Assembly: GCF_964340395.1 (NCBI RefSeq)
Contig: NC_135549.1
Span: 26,577,595 to 26,627,594 of the forward strand
Direction of reading: 5' to 3'
Source: Glandiceps talaboti
Taxonomy: Eukaryota; Hemichordata; Enteropneusta; Spengelidae
Length of the DNA: 50,000 nucleotides
Shown: piece by piece, positions 11,018 through 21,289 of the stretch
Position numbering within the stretch: position 1 is the stretch's first letter
Layout of the letters: each line of letters begins with the position of its first letter
Made by a program: the position numbers and the translations under genes
The notes under the pieces: generated by a model
What the model was told of the DNA's origin: nothing
The model's input: the letters and a program-made list of their open reading frames with translations, nothing else
The model's database searches: none

Positions 11018-13335
11018 GTAAGAGAAAGACAAACACAAATTCTACCCTGAACTGTGTGTAAGTTGGAGGTTTTTTTTTATTTGGGGCCCATAGTTACAAG
11101 CTTCAGCAGGTACAGCCTACGGATAAGCAAGGGCAACATATTTCTGTAATCTTAAATATCACTACTTCCAAGTTCATAACACATATGGAAATATTAAATA
11201 CATAATTTTGCATCTTGCTACATTACAAGTAAACTACTGGCATGTGATATATATCTGCAACTCTGAACACCTAACTAAAACATTCTTTCCGATTGCCTTA
11301 TAAGTTATATGTACTAAGCTTAAGTGTAAAAGTATAATTTAACATTTGCTGTAATTATCTCCCCAGTAATGGTGTCTCTCAATGCTATCAATATGCAAAC
11401 AATGTTAACAGTACAAATGCAAATTAGTCTTAAAACAAGTGGAGAGTAAACATAAATATCATATGACCACTACATCTCGCTTAGAATTAGAGATAAATCA
11501 CATTTGCGTCACTCTCATTACTTTGTAATTCGTTTGCTGTTTGAAAGCTGGTAACATTGCTTGCAGATTGACTACACGTGGAAAGATCAACCTGCTAGTC
11601 TTGCAGTTAAAAACAATTTTATTTTACACTTGATATTGACGCTACTAATATGTACCATTGCGTACAGTCAAACTTAAACCGGTATTTTCACTGATGGCTA
11701 TGCAAATGAGATAAATTGAGATAAAATAGATCCAAAAGTAAAACCAATTCCTGATGAAAATAAGCAAATAAATGCATTTTTTAAATGCACATACGTGTCT
11801 TTCCTGTTGTTACACACTTTTTGAACAATTTTTTGTTGGTTCATAAGGTATTTCACTATTTTTCTCGACCATCGCAAGTTCTGAGGTATCAAATAACTAT
11901 GCAAATTAGTGTCTTAGCTATCAAATAACTATGCTAATTACAAGGTATTTTCACTGTTGATTATGCAAATGAGTGAACAACCTTTCGAACTACTTTATGT
12001 TTGTAAATATTGCCGGCGACCACTACGTTACATCATGGTAATATTGTTATATGGAAGATTCTTCGGTTGATTCTGAACATAAAAACTATTTGTTTAATTT
12101 GAATTATTTTGAACTTTCTGAGAGTGAATTTTATGATCAACAACAAAATAAATCTGACCCGAGGCACGCGCCAGCGACTAGGGCCACCGATGTCATCCTA
12201 CACGTGCACATCAACAACGCCCAACAAATGCAGCCGATGGGAGATCGTGCAACGAATCCTCAGGAACATCAACCAGCCAGAACACACAATCAATTCCCAC
12301 AGTTATGCGAAATGTTTTGAAAACACACATATTAGCCGTGGACATTTTAATTTCACATTTCATGTCGCCGGAAATAGCTCTGTCAAAGTTCTACTAACTT
12401 CTAGTCAGTGTGTTTACATTATAAAACGCTGCAGACAATCCATAATCTTTTCCGATTCTGATGAAGACTAACTTTTATAATATTGTACATTTTGAAAGTT
12501 TTTGCTGAATTACTATTATATAGGACACTCAGAATACCGCGCTATTGAAATGTATCTGTTTCTACTACTAAAATAATCGTGTATTCATTTCTCCTGATCG
12601 GTTTTGTGAATGAATCACAGCGGAGCTCAGCTTGCGAGCGAAAGCGTGTCAACACGTAATTTGTATATCAATACTTATTGTTGTTGACAACCAATCATCG
12701 CTCATAATTAACGTGTCTGACCTCTGCCTGACCTGAATGATGAGCTGGTGACCTTATACATATTCATGCAAATATGTTGTTCAGCCTTCCCCACCTGCAT
12801 TTTATTGCGTTTTTGGTGTACACATGTAATAATAACAGAACCCCATGGCCTCGCAATGGACGGTAGGGCATACAGAAGTTGTTTTCACTCGTGATTCGGT
12901 TTATTCTGCTGTATTTTCACTCGCTATCGCTCGTGAAAATACGCGGCAGAATAAACCGAATCACTCATGAAAATAACTTCTGTATGCCCTACCGTCTATT
13001 GCGAGGCCATGGGGTTATGTCATATTATGGCAAGGAGGACACATGGTTAAGTTGGGTGTTAAGAGTGGTAAGACTACTTGTGACACATCGATGACTAGTG
13101 CCACCTAAACATACACAATTACAATTGATTGTACATTAGCTGTTGTATTAGCGTATGAAATCGTTACATAAATCTAGTTTCCCAAAATAATAATCATAAA
13201 TACATATCTGTATGCTGTCATTTTATGGTCATTTTCCGAAATAATAAAGAAGGAACTTTAATATACCCTTAATATCATGCAGTGGTGAACCTTTTAACCG
13301 AATGCTTAATGTGATTTCTTTACTCCTATTGTAAG
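11018..13335 (+). other. Intron between Link 4 and linker 4
   Basis: A 2.3-kb intron from GTAAGA to tcctattgtaag. It has two diverged copies of ggtattttcactg...atgcaaatgag (about 11681 and 11943), an unrecognised short frame near 12051-12471 ending in SDSDED, and the hairpin at 12839-13016. No exon is supported with confidence. Confidence 0.5.
12839..13016. repeat. 178-bp foldback (inverted repeat)
   Basis: Arms of about 82 bp (12839-12920 and 12933-13016) are near-perfect reverse complements around a loop of about 12 bp. The ends are aaccccatggcctcgcaat and attgcgaggccatggggtt, and the interior pairs ggtagggcatacagaag with cttctgtatgccctacc. It has no coding capacity. It could be a foldback or MITE-type transposon or a palindromic recombination product. 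Confidence 0.85.
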
Positions 13336-13407
13336 TTCCTGCAACTACTACCAGCAAACGTGAAATAATCACCGAGGCAGAGGTTCCAGAGCTGCCAGTG
13401 GAAGATG
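13336..13407 (+). CDS. Linker exon 4
   Basis: A 72-bp exon between tactcctattgtaag and GTAAGT, phase 1 on both sides, encoding P-A-T-T-T-S-K-R-E and then an acidic stretch E-A-E-V-P-E-L-P-V-E-D. It begins like linker 1 (P-A-T) but is longer. An alternative acceptor at 13354 would give 53 bp and break the phase-1 pattern, so the upstream acceptor is preferred. The next exon of the gene is not identified; the intron that follows contains the Ngaro-like element. Confidence 0.55.
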
Positions 13408-13847
13408 GTAAGTGTTTTTCACCCCACCCCCCCACCCCACCAAGGGAAACTATTACAATGTGTTCCGTCCATCGTGTGTCGGTTCGTAATACGTCAACAC
13501 CATGCAACACCAAATTTCATTCAAACCTGGCACAAAGTTGGCATATGATACAGCGTACAAGTAATAAATGCCGTCTTGGTAAATACGCGCCGGTCGTAGG
13601 AGGCGTGATGTATTTCCCGGGTGGCATTTATTTTGCATTTAGTCCATGGTAACATATTCAGATTCTAACCAGGGCGAAGTTCATACACTCATCGTCTATG
13701 TTTTTATTTTTCAAAGAGAAACATGTGTCAACGAACTGGATACATCATACACGTCAACATTCAATGAAACACGCATATATCATTATGGTGTGACGAAAAT
13801 AGCAGTTAAACATTAGAATGAACATGTATTTCTTACCAAGAGCACTG

Positions 13848-14361
13848 TCATAAGGAGACATGGTTAGCACGTAGCCTATGACGAGCGTAGTGAACAGGTG
13901 AATAAATAAATATCGGCAAATAATAAAAAAATCAGATAAATAAAAGTCACTGAATGTGAAACACGCGACTTTACAAGTGTTTATGTATATCTAGTCTAGC
14001 CATTTTGATTTATTTTGCCATAATATTTTAGCATTTATACCCACAGACACTGACAATTAGTCAGGAAGTGTGAGTAAATATCAGTAAATGTTGGTTAATA
14101 AGACATGTAGAGTGTAGTTTTTGTTTACTGATGTCTATTACAACCACCAGCAATGTATTTTTTCACAATGCTGTTGAGTTTTATTCACCTGTTGACTACG
14201 CTCGTCATAGGCTATGTGCTAACCATGTCTCCTTATGACGTCATAAAATCCCGTGGTCTAGGTGTGACCGGAAATACCCGAAAACTCTCGAAGTAAATCC
14301 GAAGGGAACTGACTGAAAAAAAGGTCATTTTAAGGTGTTTGCAGACACTTGTTTAAAGTTT
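13848..14361. repeat. Dispersed repeat, copy 2, left part
   Basis: This is the left portion of the repeat also found at 409-869. It continues at 18767-18848 after the 4.4-kb element. It contains an imperfect inverted repeat: gtcataaggagacatggtta...cacctgt-type arms at about 13848-13905 and 14180-14238, enclosing about 275 bp. The left arm is not present in copy 1. Confidence 0.75.
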
Positions 14362-14433
14362 AAATCACACTTACACATTTGAGAGTATTGTGGAGTCAAC
14401 TTTATTACATAACAACACTTGAAAAGTCCCCCC
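14362..14433 (-). repeat. Ngaro-like split repeat B2
   Basis: It starts aaatcacacttacacatttg on the plus strand and matches B1 at 14661-14731. The right edge differs by a poly-C expansion (about 14429-14438). It forms the distal end of the element. Confidence 0.88.
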
Positions 14434-14520
14434 CCCCCTGACAAAAGTATTACATGTTTAAAACACTACATGTTCAAGAATGTCTACCAGAAATACATAA
14501 CTACAATACAAGGAAAAAAA

Positions 14521-14660
14521 AAAAAATTGTGTACGGCTGGCAGTCTGCGCTGCCTAGCTTGCTACACGCTGCAATGGGCAATGCGGTAATGGCGGGAATG
14601 CCACGTCATGTGACAGCTCTCGCGTGATTTAAAAATACCTCATCAAGTGAGCCACCCCTT
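14521..14660 (-). repeat. Ngaro-like split repeat A2
   Basis: About 140 bp, from aaaattgtgtacgg to gagccacccctt, nearly identical to A1 at 18627-18766; one visible difference is ggctggc against ggttggc. It abuts B1 directly. Confidence 0.9.
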
Positions 14661-14731
14661 AAATCACACTTACACATTTGAGAGTATTGTGGAGTCAACT
14701 TTATTACATAACAACACTTGAAAAAGTCCCC
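14661..14731 (-). repeat. Ngaro-like split repeat B1
   Basis: Same sequence as B2, placed immediately after the recombinase frame in element orientation and before A2. Confidence 0.88.
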
Positions 14732-14758
14732 AAATATCCCAAATCTGAGGGGGAGTAT

Positions 14759-15826
14759 TCAAAGGTAGGAGGTAGGGAGAGAGGAGGTAACCTGCATAGC
14801 AGAGTTAATTTTAAAGGTTAGAGGTAACGTTAAGTACTTCATATAGGCATCACTCTGCCAGTCCCCCATGATCTTAATAACCTCCCCTGGGATGCCACAT
14901 TGAAGTGCCCATGATGCTCCACCGCGCCGCAAGCTGTGAGCAGAGTACTGCTCTTTAGGTATCCCTAAATTAGCAAGGTATCCACGTAGTTTGCTGCAAA
15001 AAAGGGAAGAGAGGAGGGGTTTAAATTCCCTGTTGCCTGTAGGCATGACAAAGGCTGGTCCGTTCCGGGGTGCATTGACAGTAAGAGAGAAATATCTGAG
15101 AACAGCCCATACTGGACACAGTGGGTGCCGTGGCACTAAAGGAAGAGGCACCACCAGTACACGGTCCTTGGTTTGATTAGTTTTAGACCAATAAATAGAA
15201 ATGGATAGACCCCATGTCTGTACCTGGAAGGCATTACGAGACAAGTGTTTAGCACTATCAAAGCCATGCAAAGAGGGAGCCAGAAAATTTGACTTCCTTA
15301 ACAACCCAAAGAAACCAACAAGGCATGCCGCCCAAAAAACTGAATCAACAACAGTAGACAGGTTCAATTGCTGACGTATACCTAGCAAAAGTTTAGGAGT
15401 AATAGGCAGCTTCCTATTAACAAAAGTACCCTTATCTTTGGCAATACCCCTCAAGACAATTGACAAAAACCAGTTATCCTGCAACGGGTTCGCAAACCCA
15501 TGCTCCAAATGTAAGATGCGAATAATATTTAAATATTGTTTGATTGAAGAGTACTTAAGCCTACGTGCTAAGTATGCCGCATATCTGCATACCATGAGTG
15601 GGGAGGCTGGGACTGGTGGGTAACCCATCTGTAAGCAGAATTGTAGGTAAGATTTCCAGTGGGTACTGTAAGTACGTTTTGTGTTGGTAGCAAATGCCTT
15701 TGCTCTGTATGTCTCCACTTCCAAGTCAAGCTCCGCTGCCAGCTTTGTGATTTTTGGATCTGAGAATAAACAGTCATCAGTGCAGAGTAAGACATATGAA
15801 ATGGAAGCCTGTAGTAGGTAAAGCAA
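14759..15826 (-). CDS. Tyrosine recombinase of Ngaro-like element
   Basis: About 355 codons. The recombinase catalytic set is visible: an early arginine in LLRKSNF (about residue 180), the H-x-x-R box in SAHSLRRGGASWAL (about 292-297), and the GDWQSDAYMKYL block with the likely nucleophilic tyrosine (about 330). An N-terminal SAM-like/core-binding region precedes it (TYSTHWKSYLQFC). Family knowledge: it integrates a circular DNA intermediate without target duplication. The frame overlaps the RT frame by about 260 nt and is in the -1 phase to it. No ATG occurs before about residue 70, so translation probably depends on frameshifting, read-through or splicing rather than a free start. Confidence 0.9.
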   Translation of the reverse strand: MLYLLQASISYVLLCTDDCLFSDPKITKLAAELDLEVETYRAKAFATNTKRTYSTHWKSYLQFCLQMGYPPVPASPLMVCRYAAYLARRLKYSSIKQYLNIIRILHLEHGFANPLQDNWFLSIVLRGIAKDKGTFVNRKLPITPKLLLGIRQQLNLSTVVDSVFWAACLVGFFGLLRKSNFLAPSLHGFDSAKHLSRNAFQVQTWGLSISIYWSKTNQTKDRVLVVPLPLVPRHPLCPVWAVLRYFSLTVNAPRNGPAFVMPTGNREFKPLLSSLFCSKLRGYLANLGIPKEQYSAHSLRRGGASWALQCGIPGEVIKIMGDWQSDAYMKYLTLPLTFKINSAMQVTSSLPTSYL

Positions 15827-17385
15827 GGGTGTGTTGCACCTGAGGGGTGTAGGAGTGAATGAAGGCGGAGGAATTGCCCAGGTTCATGCAATCTGGATAT
15901 GGCATCTGGAATGTCATTCTGCTTCCCTGGAACATAAACAGCATGAATAGAAAAGTTAAACCATGCTGAAAGCCAAAAAAGGATGCGCAAACCTTTCATC
16001 ACCACCGCATTACGTGTTGTGCCCTTATTGATTACGCTCACAGCGGTGGTATTGTCTGTATGGAGAACAACTCTTTGATTTGTCCAGAACGGTGCCCAAC
16101 GCATGGCTGCAAGCAAAATTACAAGGGTTTCTTTATAGTTAATGTGTAGACTCGCTGCACCTGGCCAGCAAGACCAAGGATAATAAAACCAATCATTCCG
16201 AAAGAAGGCACCCGCAGCAGTACCAGATGAGTCAGTGTGAACATCAGTGATTGGTGCCTCGTTGAGGAATTTAGTAGTACCATTAAACACAGGCAGGTAC
16301 TGCATCCACCAGTCAAGATCTGCAAAAAATTCAGAAGTCAATATAGCTTTATGCCCTTGCTGTTTAAGTACAGCAATAGTGTCAAGAATGCGACGGAGGA
16401 AAGTTCTACCTCCCTGTATCACTTGACAAGCCCAGTTTAGTTTCCCAGCAAGGGACTGCAATTGGCGTTTCGACGCGCGCTTCTTATTCCTGAAAGTAGC
16501 AAGTAAGCAAGACAATTCATGCAATTTGTCCTGCGGAAGAGACAGTGTCTGTGCAACAGAGTCAATCCTGACTCCCAGGAATGTAATGCATTGTGTGGGG
16601 CCTTCCACCTTATGCCAAGCAATGGCAAAGCCAAGTTCACGTAACAACTTAATTAAGACATTGAGAGCATTTTGACAATCCTCGTATGTCTCAGCAATTA
16701 AAAGAAAATCATCTAAATAAACAACCACACAATCAATACCCTTTCTTACCAACATACGACGTATTGACTGAGTAAGGCGATGGAAGATCATAGGAGCTCT
16801 TTTCGCTCCAAAAGGTAATCTAGTATCATACATATAAGTCGGTTCACTATGATTACTGAAGGTCCACTTCAGCCCAGTGGCCCTGTAATCATCAGGATGA
16901 ATGCGTACATAACGATAGGCTGACTTAAGGTCAACCTTAGCCATAAATGCCCCTGGTTGCATCACATTGATAGCATCCTGCAATGATTGATATGTAAAAG
17001 AAGGAGCTGATGCATAGTCATTAAGCCCTTTGCCAATGGGGCGACTACAATCATGGATAATACGAATGCCCCCTGAATTTGATTTAGGTATGGCACCCAG
17101 CGCACTAATGATATCTGGTTTGTCCTTTGTAACAACATAACGCCCCTCAGCCAACTCAACCAAAATTTGAGCTTCAACAGCATCTCTGTGGTCTACATCA
17201 GTTGACGATTTATAATTATTTTGCTCAACTTTAACTAAATGCGAATCATGGTCAATTATACGGAAGCCATACAAAAGGCCATTTAAAAGAAATTCCCTAT
17301 CAGGATCATCTGACGCTAACTCAGCTTCCCACACCTCATATTTTAAAGCGCTAGGGTTATGAGGTGGAGCATGGAGGTGCCCTAG
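15568..17385 (-). CDS. Reverse transcriptase / RNase H of Ngaro-like element
   Basis: About 600 codons, open from the gag overlap. RT blocks include IIHDCSRPIGKGLNDYA, LPFGAKRAPMIFHRL and the catalytic VVVYLDDFLLIAE (about residue 200 from the GTG at 17334). RNase H follows with DVHTDSSGTAAGAFF (about 365) and VLHTDNTTAVSVINKG (about 425), ending in PDAISR. The frame lacks a convincing ATG at its head and is in -1 phase to the gag frame, joined through a slippery A AAA AAC. It is therefore probably made as a Gag-Pol fusion. The last roughly 85 codons overlap the recombinase frame. No internal stops are present, so it looks intact. Confidence 0.92.
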   Translation of the reverse strand, partial: LGHLHAPPHNPSALKYEVWEAELASDDPDREFLLNGLLYGFRIIDHDSHLVKVEQNNYKSSTDVDHRDAVEAQILVELAEGRYVVTKDKPDIISALGAIPKSNSGGIRIIHDCSRPIGKGLNDYASAPSFTYQSLQDAINVMQPGAFMAKVDLKSAYRYVRIHPDDYRATGLKWTFSNHSEPTYMYDTRLPFGAKRAPMIFHRLTQSIRRMLVRKGIDCVVVYLDDFLLIAETYEDCQNALNVLIKLLRELGFAIAWHKVEGPTQCITFLGVRIDSVAQTLSLPQDKLHELSCLLATFRNKKRASKRQLQSLAGKLNWACQVIQGGRTFLRRILDTIAVLKQQGHKAILTSEFFADLDWWMQYLPVFNGTTKFLNEAPITDVHTDSSGTAAGAFFRNDWFYYPWSCWPGAASLHINYKETLVILLAAMRWAPFWTNQRVVLHTDNTTAVSVINKGTTRNAVVMKGLRILFWLSAWFNFSIHAVYVPGKQNDIPDAISRLHEPGQFLRLHSLLHPSGATHPCFTYYRLPFHMSYSALMTVYSQIQKSQSWQRSLTWKWRHTEQRHLLPTQNVLTVPTGNLTYNSAYRWVTHQSQPPHSWYADMRHT

Positions 17386-18557
17386 GCTATTGTGTTTTTT
17401 GCCAAAGTGTCAGACTTATCTGGTTGGTTACTGTCCAGATGTGTCAACTTTGAATGTTTCTGAAAGCAAACTAAGCATACATGGCTATAGTTACACCTAC
17501 TACCAAATTTACAATCGCCTTTGTTAAACCCAATACACACTGGTTTGCCCGTGCGTTTATCCACTGGTGCAGCCTGTCCATATTTCCCCCCAGTTTTACT
17601 GGTCTTGTTTTGAGTGAGAGGCATTTTCTCTCTGAGATGAACAGTGGATAAATGTTGGGACTCAGTTCCCCAGGGGAGGTGATAGACAGACTGCAACATA
17701 CGGAATTCACGATCGTACTGAAGTACCGATACCCACTCATAACGATCTTCTAATTGTGTTACTTTAACTGTATAAGCTAAGTATTGTTTAACCTGAGTCA
17801 TATCATAAGCATGGTTCACTATTAATTCATACAAAATTCTAGCATTGGCAGCCGCCCACTGCTGTGGTGTCACACTATTCAAGTCCGGCTTACTTGGCCC
17901 TGATTCAAGTACTAATTTGGTACCCCCTTCACCAGTTGACACAACCTTCTTATCGATTTTAGTGGTGAAGGATCCGGGGACAAAGTCAGTAATGTCTAAG
18001 TGTTTCTGACCATTTATCGACTTGGGTTTCAGGTAGACCAGTGGGTCCAAGTCCATCCTTTCAGGCACAGTAGTCGGTCGTTGCGTGGTTTCACCATCCG
18101 GTTGCAGTAGTTTGAGCATGCCATCTAATGATAATGGAGGGGAGACTTCACTCTTGATACTTGAATTGATTCCTGCCTGTTGTCGTGGAACTTCACTATC
18201 GATGGCCTGGTTGCTGTTCATGGGAGCCGCCATCTTAGTTGGTGTTGTTTGTTGGTCGTTTAGTTTCACCAGTGCCGTTTCCAATAGGCGATATTGCGCT
18301 AGAGGGCTCACTTGCATCAGGCCTAAGTCTTCTATTTTCATCGTATGAATGGCTTTCATGGATACAAACCCATTCGCCCCTAAAACTGCCAGAGTCGACG
18401 TAGAAATTCCATTATTCTCTGCCCATAACATTACTTCCACATCTGGGGTCAGTGACATAATGTCATGTTTATCAGCCTTACTTTCACCAGCGTCGGGCGA
18501 TGCATCCACCTGATCCTTGACGACTTGATTGGCTTTAGATTTTGGCATCTCACACAC
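17382..18557 (-). CDS. Gag-like ORF1 of Ngaro-like element (SAM + zinc fingers)
   Basis: About 391 codons starting MCEMPKSKANQ. Residues about 40-95 resemble a SAM domain (MLWAENNGIS...FVSMKAIHTMKIEDLGLM...YRLLETAL). Near the C-terminus is a C-x5-8-C-x5-C-x3-H finger (CIGFNKGDCKFGSRCNYSH) followed by CLVCFQKH, suggesting nucleic-acid binding. The role as a structural/Gag-like protein is inferred from its position before RT. The stop is a TAG at 17384-17382, ten bases past a perfect slippery heptamer. Confidence 0.85.
   Translation of the reverse strand: MCEMPKSKANQVVKDQVDASPDAGESKADKHDIMSLTPDVEVMLWAENNGISTSTLAVLGANGFVSMKAIHTMKIEDLGLMQVSPLAQYRLLETALVKLNDQQTTPTKMAAPMNSNQAIDSEVPRQQAGINSSIKSEVSPPLSLDGMLKLLQPDGETTQRPTTVPERMDLDPLVYLKPKSINGQKHLDITDFVPGSFTTKIDKKVVSTGEGGTKLVLESGPSKPDLNSVTPQQWAAANARILYELIVNHAYDMTQVKQYLAYTVKVTQLEDRYEWVSVLQYDREFRMLQSVYHLPWGTESQHLSTVHLREKMPLTQNKTSKTGGKYGQAAPVDKRTGKPVCIGFNKGDCKFGSRCNYSHVCLVCFQKHSKLTHLDSNQPDKSDTLAKNTIA
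17394..17400 (-). promoter_or_regulatory. -1 ribosomal frameshift site A AAA AAC
   Basis: In the ORF1 frame the codons read GCA AAA AAC ACA ATA GCC TAG, giving the canonical X XXY YYZ heptamer in correct phase. A -1 slip puts the ribosome into a frame that is open through CTA GGG CAC CTC and continues without interruption into RT/RNase H. No downstream pseudoknot was verified. Confidence 0.75.
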
Positions 18558-18626
18558 CGTTGACGGCGATACGGATAAGCAAAAGGATTATAGCGTGAAT
18601 GTTCAGGCTTGTGAAGAAGGCTAGAA

Positions 18627-18766
18627 GAAAAATTGTGTACGGTTGGCAGTCTGCGCTGCCTAGCTTGCTACACGCTGCAATGGGCAATGCGGTAATGGCG
18701 GGAATGCCACGTCATGTGACAGCTCTCGCGTGATTTAAAAATACCTCATCAAGTGAGCCACCCCTT
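18627..18766 (-). repeat. Ngaro-like split repeat A1
   Basis: The 5' end of the element in its own orientation; matches A2 at 14521-14660. Beyond 18766 the host repeat resumes with taaaaccag. Confidence 0.9.
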
Positions 18767-18848
18767 TAAAACCAGTATACATTTCACAAACATGTCGTCT
18801 AGCAAAATAGCAATAGTGAATGTGAGCATTTTGAATCACCTTTAATTA
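18767..18848. repeat. Dispersed repeat, copy 2, right part
   Basis: Continuation of the host repeat after the element, matching 870-950 (aaaaccag...gtgagcatttt...aatcacctttaat). Confidence 0.8.
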
Positions 18849-18849
18849 A

Positions 18850-19497
18850 TGAGACACTGTACGAAACACCAAAAAAACTATACAAAACAAAAGGAGTTTA
18901 TATAACACTGTTATTTTGTCTTTTCTTACCCCTTTTAAAAGTAAATTTGGCGAGTCCGATCATTCCATATCTGTTTCTTGTTTACACAAGTTTAAGGAAA
19001 GTCACGGTAATAGGTTCTGTTTTCAAGGTGGTAGGGTGGAATATATTTGGTTCGTATATCCTCTGAGAAGGGGCATGTCAAAATAAAATGAAACTCACCG
19101 TCTACACAATGTTTATGCAGCTAGTGACATGAAATGTAATCGCAACTGATAAAACAAAACATGGCCACTGACATCAACAATACAACTTTCAGAGAAATTG
19201 TTTATCTTGTCTAGAACTGTTAAACAAGACTAGTGTAAAGAAACAGCATATTAATTACATCCAAATAAAATACACCATTCAAACTTTGCAAATGTCGTGT
19301 ATTATGGAGTAATATAGTGTACATTAAGGTAACCTAGCCTTGACTTTGACCTTCAAGGTCAACTGTCAAAACAAGTGTATCCATCGTTACCACTCACATA
19401 GAATATAACACTAACATCGAACAAGTAAAATAAAAACAGAAAACAAACAAGGACAAAGACTAAACTACAAAGACAAATTGTTATATACGTGTGTATA

Positions 19498-19528
<31 letters not shown>

Positions 19529-21060
19529 GTGTGTGATATTTGCACCATTTCCTTGTATAGATAAGATGTGCTATATTCAGACAGTACTTCAAAACATGTT
19601 CCACATAGTTTGCTGGTGATAACCAATGATTAATTTTTCTTCTTGTTATTACGATTTCAGCACGCGAGTAAGAGATTACATTGACAACAATATTAGGAAG
19701 AATTGATAGATACACCGGTGAGAAGAAGATTTGTGGACTCTCTGAAGTATTAGCAGGATCTCTTTAAAAATAGTTGCTTAATTAGATGCTGGATATTAGT
19801 ATAGATTAATGAAATAGGTTTAGACTGAAATAGGTATAATTATATTACATCATTATGTGATAGGAAAGAAAGAAAAGGAAAGAAAGAAAAATGATTGGTC
19901 AGCATAAAGTACATGGGCCACCGTAATAAAGCATGAGGAATGAACACTTATTATTAGTCAATAACTTTAATAAAGTGTTGAAAACGAGGGCATTATATAA
20001 GATAAACAGATGAATTAACTAGATAAGATATTAATAAATAAAACTCCTGGTAAAATAAGTCCAACGGCCGCTGATATCTTCCCGTCATTTCCCTCGACTT
20101 TTTATGATTTTATCCAGTCTGGATCTTTGAGTGTCGTAGATATTTGTTATAAGAAATCAAATTAGTAAGTATACGGGAATGGGGTTTCAGTATTGGGGTA
20201 AGATTAACCATTGGGTATCAGGTAACGTTATCAAGTATAACTATAATAGTGTCATATCAAAATAGGGCAACAGTATGAACACATTAGAAAAGAAGAAAAG
20301 AAAAATGTAGAATGGTATTAATGCTACAGAGTCAAAATTTAAGGTACCTAGAATTGCAGGAATATTACATATCAACTTACTTTGCATGTAAATGAAATAT
20401 GGTTGTATTGAAATGCTAGCTTTTGGGTTAGAATTATTGGTAATAAAGTATCAAGCAAGCAAACAAACATACATGGATCATTCATCTATGAAATTCAGTG
20501 GTGTATATGTGGTGTGAGCAACATAGGGTATCTAGCAAAACAGAATGGAATCCACGAAGATTCTCCTTTAATGCCAATATCGACATGGATGGCCAATATA
20601 ATGTCATCAAATGGTTTGATGCGTCTTGTAAAGAACCCGAATGGAACTCGAGTGAGACAGTGCTTTTAATTCCTTCTCAAATTAATTTCTACTGTTGCCT
20701 TTGTAAAGCACCACATGTTTGGAATTACAATGTTCGAACCACGTTAAAAACCACGTTTGTGCTATATTGGTACACGACATGCATGCATAGTCAGCATTCT
20801 CTACAATTACTTATTAGGACTAAATGAATTATGGAAAACAAGACTGACAGTTTGTAGTCGACAGATCTCAGCATATCAAATTATGTTTCATATATTGGTT
20901 AGATTTATGGTGTAACTTGTAATTTCATTTAGTGTTCATGTCCAAGGTGGGAACCTCTTAGATACAAAAAACTTTAAGAAAATATATTCCTGTCGGCCAC
21001 CTAACTTGTGTGGTAGTGTTTCTTATCAGCGATAGATATTTGCAATATCATATAGTACTT
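18850..21060. other. Non-coding stretch
   Basis: AT-rich, with a short TCTG run (about 19500-19527). A 109-codon frame at 20498-20827 is unrecognised and has no splice or family support. No gene is called. Confidence 0.4.
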
Positions 21061-21072
21061 TCTCTATTTTGT

Positions 21073-21289
21073 GTATGTATGTATGTATGTATGTATGTAT
21101 GTATGTATGTAGGTAGGTAGGCAGGTATGTATGTACGTACGTACGTAGGTAGGTAGGTAGGTAGGCAGGTATGTATGTACGTACGTACGTATGTATGTAT
21201 GTATGTATGTATGTATGTATGAATGTATGTATGTATGTATGTATGTATATGCATGTATGTATGTATGTATGTATGTATGTATGTATGTT
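21073..21289. repeat. Compound GTAT/GTAC/GGTA microsatellite
   Basis: About 215 bp of tetranucleotides. GTAT blocks are interrupted twice by the same pattern (aggtaggcaggtatgtatgtac then gtacgtac), so an approximately 60-bp segment has itself been duplicated. The His-Thr-Tyr-Ile frames are artefacts of the repeat. Confidence 0.9.

Larger units (their letters stand above)
14362..18766 (-). mobile_element. Ngaro-like YR retrotransposon
   Basis: A complete 4,405-bp element read on the minus strand. It has A1 (about 18766-18627), a Gag-like frame, an RT/RNase H frame, a tyrosine recombinase frame, B1 (about 14731-14661), A2 (about 14660-14521) and B2 (about 14433-14362). A1 matches A2 and B1 matches B2 almost exactly, which is the split-direct-repeat layout of Ngaro/PAT-type DIRS retrotransposons. 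No methyltransferase domain is recognised, which favours Ngaro over PAT. The B1/A2 junction (cccctt|aaatcacac) fuses the two outer termini, as expected if a circular junction templates replication. There is no target duplication, consistent with recombinase integration. Open frames and repeat identity suggest a young insertion. Confidence 0.9.

Noticed and set aside
12051-12471. Two overlapping frames, one ending SDSDED
   Set aside because: No recognised domain, no splice support, and two frames compete; left unannotated as a gene.
14759-17334. Small plus-strand frames across the Ngaro-like element
   Set aside because: Antisense shadows of the RT and recombinase frames.
20498-20827. 109-codon + strand frame
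   Set aside because: No recognisable motif, weak start context, AT-rich non-coding surroundings.
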